12,915 nt of DNA, from NCBI GenBank assembly GCA_030624805.1, contig JAUXJL010000026.1:1-12915 (forward strand). The letters run 5' to 3'. This document shows positions 1 to 8,167 of the stretch, piece after piece; position 1 is the first letter of the stretch; each line of letters begins with the position of its first letter. Made by a program: the position numbers and the translations under genes. This DNA comes from Acidimicrobiia bacterium. Its GTDB lineage: Bacteria; Actinomycetota; Acidimicrobiia; Spongiisociales; SHLN01. The notes under the pieces are model-generated. The model was not told the DNA's origin, searched no databases, and saw only the letters and a program-made list of their open reading frames with translations.

Positions 1-66
1 GGCGCCAAGCCCCGGCCTCCCCCGTTCCCGCGGTGAACCAGCATGGGTGTTGAGCACCGAGGCTGC
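1..66. repeat. Direct repeat copy A (about 66 bp)
   Basis: This segment is repeated at 118-181 with about five mismatches and one 2-nt gap. Both copies begin GGCGCCAAGCCC, share the core CGGTGAACCAGC and GTGTTGAGCACCGA, and run straight into a short CTGC-rich 7-bp tandem repeat. The repeat starts at the window edge, so its left boundary is unknown. No gene is seen in it. It may belong to a dispersed intergenic repeat family, but only these two copies can be seen here. Confidence 0.8.
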
Positions 67-82
67 CTGCTGCCTACTGCTT
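62..82. repeat. Degenerate 7-bp tandem repeat, array 1
   Basis: Three consecutive heptamers, GCTGCCT twice and then ACTGCTT, follow direct repeat copy A. The 7-nt period recurs in the other intergenic arrays at 178-201, 7998-8020 and 8097-8124. Confidence 0.6.
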
Positions 83-117
83 GGCTGGCGGCCGGCTGGT
101 CGAGGGCTGGCGCCGAC

Positions 118-181
118 GGCGCCAAGCCCAGGCCTCCCACGCCCGCGGTGAACCAGCAAAGGTGTTGAGCACCGATGCTGC
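118..181. repeat. Direct repeat copy B (about 64 bp)
   Basis: Second copy of the repeat at 1-66. Its first bases form the right arm of a small inverted repeat (TGGCGCC at 108-114, GGCGCCA at 118-124, 3-nt loop), so one boundary of the repeat coincides with a potential hairpin. It lies wholly upstream of the likely comF start at 249 and should not be read as coding, although an open frame happens to run through it. Confidence 0.8.
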
Positions 182-201
182 TTCCTGCTTCCTGCTTCCT
201 G
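178..201. repeat. 7-bp tandem repeat (CTGCTTC), array 2
   Basis: Three exact copies of the heptamer CTGCTTC plus a partial CTG follow direct repeat copy B. They continue into C/T-rich sequence of similar flavour up to about 228. Two to four exact short copies like this are prone to slippage, so copy number may vary between strains. Confidence 0.8.
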
Positions 202-236
202 GGCCCTGCGCCCTGCCTCCTGTCCCACCTCACGTA

Positions 237-242
237 TACGTT
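237..242 (+). promoter_or_regulatory. Candidate -10 element for comF; leaderless start
   Basis: TACGTT matches the actinobacterial TANNNT form of the -10 element and ends 6 nt before the ATG at 249. That spacing would put the transcription start at or next to the start codon, and no Shine-Dalgarno sequence is present. It overlaps a perfect 10-bp palindrome, ACGTATACGT, at 232-241. No convincing -35 element is seen. Confidence 0.35.
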
Positions 243-248
243 CGGTCC

Positions 249-803
249 ATGTTCTGTTTCGGTTGTTTGAGTCCGGGAGAGCGGTTGTGTCGGAACTGCC
301 GGGCCGACCTCTGTAGCCCATCACCTCGCCTCGTGGCGCCCGGTCTCATCGTTCAGGCTGCCTATCAGCATTCCGGAGTAGCCAGGTCGCTCGTGCACGA
401 CCTCAAGTATCGGGGGTTGGCTTCGCGGGCTGCCGTGCTCGGGCCGCCGATGGCCGCTTTGCTGCCCGATTCGGCGACAGCCCTCGTTCCAGTGCCCCGG
501 GCTCTGAATCGCCGGATTCGGTTCGGTGTCGATCCGGCGCTTGAACTATCGCGGGTGCTGAGCCGGATTACCGGGTTGCCGACTGATCGCCGATTGCGGG
601 CACCGGCCTGGCGCTCCCATCATGCCGGGAAAGCACGAGATCGGCGGTTGCCGGTCCGGTTCTCGGCTCGCCCAGGATGCCGCCCCGGCTCGGTAATCGT
701 CGATGACGTGATCACCACCGGAGGCACCATTTCGGCGGCTCGAGTAGCCCTCTCCGACCGGGTAGTAGGGGCAGTCGTAGCCACAAGCGCCGGCGTAGAG
801 TGA
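249..803 (+). CDS. ComF-family phosphoribosyltransferase
   Basis: A 184-residue protein of the ComF/amidophosphoribosyltransferase-like family. Family members are cytoplasmic, linked to DNA uptake in competent bacteria (ComFC); their role elsewhere is unclear. The N-terminus has a zinc-finger-like C-x2-C...C-x2-C pattern (CFGC then CRNC). The middle carries LVHDLKYRG and LVPVPRALNRR, matching the family's lKY and PVP motifs. Near the C-terminus, VIVDDVITTGGTI is the PRPP-binding loop of type I phosphoribosyltransferases. The usual RGFNQ motif reads FGVDPALELS here, a departure from consensus. The frame is open upstream to 81, but those residues fall in the direct repeat and resemble nothing in the family, so the start is placed at ATG 249, just before the zinc finger. 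The protein is somewhat short for the family. ComF followed by hpf and secA is a known actinobacterial neighbourhood. Confidence 0.85.
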   Translation: MFCFGCLSPGERLCRNCRADLCSPSPRLVAPGLIVQAAYQHSGVARSLVHDLKYRGLASRAAVLGPPMAALLPDSATALVPVPRALNRRIRFGVDPALELSRVLSRITGLPTDRRLRAPAWRSHHAGKARDRRLPVRFSARPGCRPGSVIVDDVITTGGTISAARVALSDRVVGAVVATSAGVE

Positions 804-889
804 GAGAGACGACTCCGAGAGGATTTCTGCTTGTCGGCTTGCCGGTCCCCACCCCGCCCTGCACCCGTGGTAACCAACGCGCTGCGAAC

Positions 890-897
890 GAGAGGGA
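890..897 (+). promoter_or_regulatory. Ribosome binding site of hpf
   Basis: The purine-rich GAGAGGGA ends 3 nt before ATG 901 and supports that start. The 97-nt gap after comF shows no clear promoter or terminator. Confidence 0.6.
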
Positions 898-900
898 TTC

Positions 901-1455
901 ATGGAGATTCAGGTACACGGCAAGAAGATGCAGGTGAGCGAGGAGTTAAACCGGCTGGCGGTTCAGAAGCTGGAGAGCGCCGTGCGGTCTTGGGATGGCA
1001 AGGTGGGGATCGCCGACGTTGAGTTTTCCGAGGAAGCCAACCCCCGCCAGAGCGCCGACAAGTTCCGTGTCGAGATCACCGCGCCGGTTGCCGGCCGTGT
1101 CGTGCGAGTCCAGTCCACCAGCCACGATCAGCATGCTGCGGTTGATAGTGCCGTCGAAAAGTTCGAACGACGGCTCCGACGATTGAAGGAACGGATCATC
1201 GATCGGAGCAGAAAGTCCAACAAACGACTCAATCAAAGCTTGCCAGTGACCGAAGAAAGTGAGGAATTGCCGCCCAGTGCTTCAATCGTGCGCACCAAAC
1301 AGTTCGCGATGAAGCCCATGAGCCCCGAGGAGGCTGCGTTGCAGCTGGAGATGCTTGGACATAGCTTCTTCTTCTTTTTCAACGCCGAGACAGACGGCCA
1401 TGCCGTGCTGTATCGCCGCCACGACGGGCAGTTGGGGTTGATTGAGTCGAAATGA
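901..1455 (+). CDS. hpf: Long-form ribosome hibernation promoting factor (HPF/RaiA family)
   Basis: A 184-residue long HPF. The family binds the 30S decoding centre and, through its C-terminal domain, dimerises 70S ribosomes into inactive 100S particles in stationary phase or stress. Residues 1 to about 100 are the S30AE-type N-terminal domain, beginning MEIQVHGKKMQVSEEL. A charged linker follows. From about residue 129, IVRTKQFAMKPMSPEEA leads into the dimerisation domain, which ends YRRHDGQLGLIES as is typical. The length matches long forms, not the short HPF/YfiA type. A TTC repeat encodes five phenylalanines in a row (HSFFFFF), where the family has a shorter aromatic patch. Its TGA overlaps the next gene's ATG as ATGA, so it is probably co-transcribed and translationally coupled with the response regulator. 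The neighbouring secA is normal for actinobacteria, but the three signalling genes between them are not. Confidence 0.95.
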   Translation: MEIQVHGKKMQVSEELNRLAVQKLESAVRSWDGKVGIADVEFSEEANPRQSADKFRVEITAPVAGRVVRVQSTSHDQHAAVDSAVEKFERRLRRLKERIIDRSRKSNKRLNQSLPVTEESEELPPSASIVRTKQFAMKPMSPEEAALQLEMLGHSFFFFFNAETDGHAVLYRRHDGQLGLIESK

Positions 1456-2102
1456 CCAGAGTTCTCGTCGTCGACGATGCGCCGTTGTTCCGAACCGGCT
1501 TGCGAGCCGCGTTGTCGGAAGCCTCGTTTGACGTCGTCGGCGAAGCCGAGGATGCTCCAGGCGCCGTAGCCGAGGCAGAGCGACTTCAGCCCGATGTCAT
1601 CGTGCTGGACGTCCTGATGCCGGGCCAATCCGGTCTCGAGGTCGTAGACAAACTGCTGGCGGCAGCTCCAGATTGCAAAGTCGTGTTGTTAACGGTCAGC
1701 GAGTCCGAGGACGATCTTCTCACGGGCATCAAGGCCGGTGCTCATGGCTATGTCATCAAGGACACTCCGTTCCCAACGTTGGCGGCGGCGATCACCGATG
1801 TTGTGGAGAACGGAGCGGTGGTTTCCCCCCGCATGGCCGCCAAGCTATTCGCGGTCGTACAGCAGATGCTCCGGCATCGAGAGTTGGCATCAAGCCGGCG
1901 CCCCACCCTTACCGGCCGCGAGATCGAGGTGCTCCAACTCGTTGCCCAGGGCTACACCAGCCGGGAGATTGGCGAACGGCTCTTCATTTCGGAGAACACG
2001 GTCAAGAACCACGTTCGCAACATTCTTGACAAGCTCGGTCTCCACTCCCGTAACGAAGCCGTCCTTTATGCCTTGCGGGAGAACCTGATCGACCTCGGCT
2101 GA
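1452..2102 (+). CDS. NarL/FixJ-family response regulator
   Basis: A 216-residue two-component response regulator. Residues 1 to about 120 form the receiver domain: acidic pair D8-D9 (VLVVDDAP), phosphoacceptor D53 (VIVLDVLMPGQSG), T81 and K103 are all in place, so it should be phosphorylatable. Residues about 152-216 form a LuxR-type helix-turn-helix (LTGREIEVLQLVAQGY, then ISENTVKNHVRNILDKLG), indicating a DNA-binding transcription factor. No histidine kinase lies in the window, so its partner is elsewhere or shared. Its ATG overlaps the hpf stop by 4 nt and its TGA shares one base with the start of the HEAT-repeat gene (TGATG). This tight packing suggests one operon, and the regulator may control it or genes for c-di-GMP or stationary-phase responses; the targets are unknown. 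Confidence 0.93.
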   Translation: MTRVLVVDDAPLFRTGLRAALSEASFDVVGEAEDAPGAVAEAERLQPDVIVLDVLMPGQSGLEVVDKLLAAAPDCKVVLLTVSESEDDLLTGIKAGAHGYVIKDTPFPTLAAAITDVVENGAVVSPRMAAKLFAVVQQMLRHRELASSRRPTLTGREIEVLQLVAQGYTSREIGERLFISENTVKNHVRNILDKLGLHSRNEAVLYALRENLIDLG

Positions 2103-3964
2103 TGGCCGCCGAGAAGTTCATCCAAGCCCTGGCCGTCGCTTGGAACGGTGTCCAGCTCTATCCAGACCCGATATCGGTCCCATCTTTCGTCCAGGCAGTC
2201 GAAGCGATTGGTGCCGTTGCCGCGGACCCCGTCGTTCTCAATGTCGGTGTGGATGGCTTCGAAGTCGGCGGGGAAGTGGTACCGGTGGCAAACCGCGCCG
2301 CCGATCGGTTGGTGCAGGCTCTTTTTGCGCAACGAGTTGAGAGCCTGGAGGTAGCCGCAGCTCCTGACCCCGAGGAGGTAATCGAATTCTTCGCTCTCCT
2401 CGAAGAGGGAAATGGAGACCTCGACCTCGACTTCCCGGCCCGACTCCAGCTAGCAGGCTCGGCAGCCATCCGGGTCCGGTGCCACGAGCTGCTGGAAGAT
2501 CGCGAGGAGGACAACACGGCTGGCCCGGAGGACGTCGTTGACCGGCACCCTGACGTGCAGGCGTTATTCGAGCAAACAAGCATTAGCACCATGGCCGACC
2601 GGTTCATGTCGGCCGACTCACCCGACAGCGCCGCCAGCGAGTTCGTTGATCTCTACCGCAGTTCGTACGGCCGGGTAGACCGCGGCGACGCGACCGGTCT
2701 CGAACGTGTGGTTCAAACGTTCGTTGATGCGTTTTTTCGCCTAGATCGTGACTATCGAGCCGTCATCTTCGAAGCAGTGGTGGCGGCCCGAGATGAAGAA
2801 CCCTTCCGCAACTTCCTCGACCAACTTTCGGCCGACGAGCTAGCCGAGCTGGGTGGTGAGGTGACCGACTCGGCCCTTCCATTGCTCATCGAGTACGCCC
2901 GAGTTGTTGGCGAGATGCAAGGACGTGATCCCGGCCTGGTCGAGCGAGTCATGGGTGAACGGGAAGCTGATACCCGCGGTGCGGTAGCGGGCATGGTCGG
3001 CATGCAACTCGCTAGCTTCGTCAAGCTCGACGCGACTTCGGCTGGACCCGTTGCCTTGGTAGCCGAAGAGGTCGCTGGGTTGCAGGACGGGCCGCAGGTC
3101 GGGTTTGGAATCCTCACAGATTTGTTCGGGCTCGAGCATCGCACCGAGCGAGTCGCCCGGTTGCTCCGTATTTGGGTCGCCAAGGTTGGGGGAGCCATTC
3201 AGGCGAAGGATTTCAGGTCGGCGGCATCGTGGTTGGAAGTCATTGACGGGGCCACCGTCGACAAGCAGCTCCTGGACGGTGCCTACTACGAAGCGGCGAC
3301 CGACGACGTGCTCGCAGTCCTGACTGCGCCTGGGGACAGTGATAGGGCGGAGCGTGCTGTGTTGTTCGAGAAGCTATCGCGACGGGCGGGGGCCCGTGTG
3401 ATAGAGCAACTGGCGACGGAAGAGGATCCCGGCCGGCGTCGCATGCTCATCGACATTGTCACCGAAATCGCCCGGGTCGACATCGGGTCGGTGCTTCCCG
3501 GTCTGACCGATCCGCGCTGGTACGTCGTCAGGAACGTCGCGACCGCTTTGGGCAAGTCGGGCCGCAAGGCGGCCGGTGAGCCGTTGGCCCGTACCGCGAG
3601 ACACGACGATCATCGGGTGCGAATCGAGGCGCTCAGATCGCTCGTGCCATGCCTGGGAAACGGAGCGCTCGATCATCTGGTTGGGGCGCTCGCAGACGAT
3701 CACGTGCGGGTGCGGGCCGCCGCCTCCGCTCTGCTTAGCTCGCTGGAGGACGAGCTGGTGGTTCCGGCCCTCAACTCCGCCCTCCTCAACGAAACGCTCT
3801 CGGTTGACGTACGGGTAGCGGTGATTGAGACGCTGGGACGCCGTACCACCGAGTCGGCGCTGACAGCACTCCGGACGGTGGCAGGCTCCAAGGCACGATT
3901 TTCGTCGTCGGCTCGGACAATCCGCTCTGCGGCCCGCCAAGCACTGAGGTCAGGTCATGGGTGA
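2102..3964 (+). CDS. HEAT-repeat protein with N-terminal domain shared with the HD-GYP neighbour; function unknown
   Basis: A 620-residue, mostly helical, acidic protein with no signal peptide or membrane segment, so probably cytoplasmic. I do not recognise a named family for the whole chain. Residues about 7-105 appear to match the N-terminus of the HD-GYP protein encoded next: both have an LYP motif near the start, then a VL..., F/Y..G/D..., VP/LP... strand-like stretch and a helix ending in FFALLEE or AAFLAND. Residues about 110-440 are helical without a recognisable motif. Residues about 440-600 carry HEAT-type repeats, seen in DPRWYVVRNVATALGKSG, DDHRVRIEALRSLVPCLG and DDHVRVRAAASALLSSL, which usually serve as protein-binding scaffolds. 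The start shares one base with the preceding stop, and the end overlaps the HD-GYP start by 8 nt. A scaffold or adaptor role between the regulator and the phosphodiesterase is inference only. Confidence 0.75.
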   Translation: MAAEKFIQALAVAWNGVQLYPDPISVPSFVQAVEAIGAVAADPVVLNVGVDGFEVGGEVVPVANRAADRLVQALFAQRVESLEVAAAPDPEEVIEFFALLEEGNGDLDLDFPARLQLAGSAAIRVRCHELLEDREEDNTAGPEDVVDRHPDVQALFEQTSISTMADRFMSADSPDSAASEFVDLYRSSYGRVDRGDATGLERVVQTFVDAFFRLDRDYRAVIFEAVVAARDEEPFRNFLDQLSADELAELGGEVTDSALPLLIEYARVVGEMQGRDPGLVERVMGEREADTRGAVAGMVGMQLASFVKLDATSAGPVALVAEEVAGLQDGPQVGFGILTDLFGLEHRTERVARLLRIWVAKVGGAIQAKDFRSAASWLEVIDGATVDKQLLDGAYYEAATDDVLAVLTAPGDSDRAERAVLFEKLSRRAGARVIEQLATEEDPGRRRMLIDIVTEIARVDIGSVLPGLTDPRWYVVRNVATALGKSGRKAAGEPLARTARHDDHRVRIEALRSLVPCLGNGALDHLVGALADDHVRVRAAASALLSSLEDELVVPALNSALLNETLSVDVRVAVIETLGRRTTESALTALRTVAGSKARFSSSARTIRSAARQALRSGHG

Positions 3965-5291
3965 GCAGGCAACCAGTGACTTTCTTGGATCGCTGAGACG
4001 GGCAGTCTCGAACGTTCATCTCTATCCGAGAGGCCACCCGCAGAGCGAGCTTGCACTCGACATGCTGGCGGAGACGACAGGGACGCTGACGGCCGGAATC
4101 GATGCGCTGGTGCTCTCCATGATGGACAATGCCTTCTATCTCGACCGCACCCTGCTGCCCCAGGAATCGCTCGAATACCGCGACTTGTATCGACTGTTTC
4201 AGGATCGCGGCCTCGACTCGATCTCAATCGATGGGCGACCAAGCACTGGGGACCTCGCCGAGCTGGCAGCCTTCCTAGCCAATGACGGGTCAGATGTGCC
4301 GGCCGATGGCACGATCCGGCTAAATGAGCGGCCTTACAACCGGTCCGATCTTGTCAAGCTCGCTTCGATGTCTCAGATACGGCACTCGTACACGGCCTCG
4401 CTCGATTTTCTCCAGGGGGTAGCCGAATCCATGGCGGACGAGGCAGGCGCCGACATCAGTGACGCCGTGTGGACCGTCGAAAAGTTGCTGGAGCAGGTCT
4501 TGCTCCAGCCGGGAGCTTCACTACTGCTGTCGACACTAAAAACCCATGATGAGTACACGTTCTACCACTCCATTAACACATCGCTCCTGGCCCTCACCGT
4601 GGGACAGGCGATTGGGCTGAACCCGGATCAGATTGTCGAGCTGGGGGTCGGAGCGTTGTTACACGACCTCGGAAAGATCCGAGTCCCGATCGAGATCATC
4701 CAGTACCCGGGCCGCCTCGACGACGCCATGTGGGCCGAAATCAAGCGCCACCCCCACGAGGGAGCACAGGCCATCCTGGCGGGAAGCGGCCAAGGCCAGG
4801 AAATAGCAGCCCTGGTGGCGCTCGAACACCACGCGCGATACGACCTCGCCGGGTATCCAGAGGTTGGGCGCCGAGGGAAACTGCACCTCTATAGCCGCAT
4901 TACCACCATCTGCGATATCTACGACGCCCTCACCACTCGACGTGCCTACAAGCGGGCGATGCCACCGGCAACCGCGCTCAAGACCATCGTTGAAGGATCG
5001 GGCACCCAGCTCGACCCAGACCTGGTCCAGATATTTGTTTCCATCTTGGGAATCTTCCCAGCAGGATCCCTGTTGCGACTCGAGACCGGAGAGGTTGCGG
5101 CCGTCGTTGCTCCCGGGCGTGACGCTGAGTCCGTGAAAGCCGCCATTGTGATTACGACGGACGGTGAGCGGGTTTCGTCGCCCGACACATTCGACCTCAG
5201 CGCAGACAGAGTCGTCGAATTGTTGCTGCCGGAGGATGTCGGTCTCGACGCCGCCTCGCTGGTTGAGTCGTCACACGTGGCGACTGGCTGA
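3957..5291 (+). CDS. HD-GYP domain protein, probable cyclic-di-GMP phosphodiesterase
   Basis: A 444-residue cytoplasmic protein. The HD-GYP family hydrolyses cyclic di-GMP, and sometimes other cyclic dinucleotides. Residues about 9-105 are an N-terminal domain resembling that of the HEAT protein upstream. Residues about 185-370 are the HD-GYP domain: H204 in DEYTFYH, H236-D237 in HDLGK, H265 in HPHEG, H291-H292, G299-Y300-P301 and D320 in CDIYDAL, so the expected metal ligands are present. The signature loop reads HHARYDLAGYP where the common form is HHExxDGxGYP, so the Glu and the first Gly are changed; activity or substrate may differ. A C-terminal tail of about 70 residues is typical of the family. 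The start overlaps the HEAT gene by 8 nt and has GAGG about 10 nt upstream. A 57-nt gap separates it from secA. Confidence 0.88.
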   Translation: MGEQATSDFLGSLRRAVSNVHLYPRGHPQSELALDMLAETTGTLTAGIDALVLSMMDNAFYLDRTLLPQESLEYRDLYRLFQDRGLDSISIDGRPSTGDLAELAAFLANDGSDVPADGTIRLNERPYNRSDLVKLASMSQIRHSYTASLDFLQGVAESMADEAGADISDAVWTVEKLLEQVLLQPGASLLLSTLKTHDEYTFYHSINTSLLALTVGQAIGLNPDQIVELGVGALLHDLGKIRVPIEIIQYPGRLDDAMWAEIKRHPHEGAQAILAGSGQGQEIAALVALEHHARYDLAGYPEVGRRGKLHLYSRITTICDIYDALTTRRAYKRAMPPATALKTIVEGSGTQLDPDLVQIFVSILGIFPAGSLLRLETGEVAAVVAPGRDAESVKAAIVITTDGERVSSPDTFDLSADRVVELLLPEDVGLDAASLVESSHVATG

Positions 5292-5329
5292 CCGACCAAA
5301 CCGGTACTCAGCCAAATTCAGGCCATCGT

Positions 5330-5335
5330 TAGGAT
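5330..5335 (+). promoter_or_regulatory. Candidate -10 element for secA
   Basis: TAGGAT fits TANNNT and ends 13 nt before ATG 5349, which would give a 5' leader of only several bases. No strong ribosome binding site and no clear -35 element are visible. It may simply be chance. Confidence 0.25.
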
Positions 5336-5348
5336 TGATCCGTCACTC

Positions 5349-7991
<2,643 letters not shown>

Positions 7992-7997
7992 CCACCG

Positions 7998-8020
7998 CCG
8001 GCTACCAGTCTCCAGTTGGC
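7998..8020. repeat. Degenerate 7-bp repeat array, left arm of inverted pair
   Basis: Immediately after secA, this stretch read on the minus strand repeats a 7-nt unit close to ACTGGTA. Its outer 12 bases CCGGCTACCAGT (7998-8009) are exactly inverted at 8096-8107. A long-range hairpin with an 86-nt loop is possible. Confidence 0.55.
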
Positions 8021-8095
8021 CCGTTGGGACTACGCCGCTTAGAAGGGGGTATCACGGTGGTCACCTCTATCTGCCAGAGATCCGCCGTCTGGGGA

Positions 8096-8124
8096 ACTGG
8101 TAGCCGGTAGCTGGAGGCCCGTAG
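8096..8124. repeat. Degenerate 7-bp repeat array, right arm of inverted pair
   Basis: Four successive heptamers starting at 8097 follow the loose consensus CYGGTAG. The first 12 bases, ACTGGTAGCCGG, are the exact inverse of 7998-8009. Together the arms frame much of the 176-nt secA-prfB spacer, in which I see no gene. Confidence 0.6.
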
Positions 8125-8154
8125 CAAGACCTCCGTGAGTCTCGCGACGGTAGC

Positions 8155-8160
8155 TACCCT
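8155..8160 (+). promoter_or_regulatory. Candidate -10 element for prfB; leaderless start
   Basis: TACCCT fits TANNNT and ends 7 nt before ATG 8168. No Shine-Dalgarno sequence lies upstream of that ATG, so a leaderless transcript starting at or near the A of ATG is plausible. The element overlaps a perfect palindrome, GGTAGCTACC, at 8149-8158, which could be an operator or chance. Confidence 0.4.
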
Positions 8161-8167
8161 ACCTCTT

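Noticed and set aside
1..201. CRISPR array from the repeats near the left edge
   Set aside because: Only two imperfect copies with one spacer-like interval, plus low-complexity heptamers; no cas genes are present.
81..248. N-terminal extension of the ComF open frame back to ATG 81
   Set aside because: These codons fall in the direct repeat and 7-bp arrays, resemble no ComF sequence, and precede the zinc-finger start MFCFGC at 249.
1367..1380. TTC/T-rich run in hpf as a phase-variable tract
   Set aside because: The encoded phenylalanines lie where the family is aromatic, the tract is short and imperfect, and the frame is intact.
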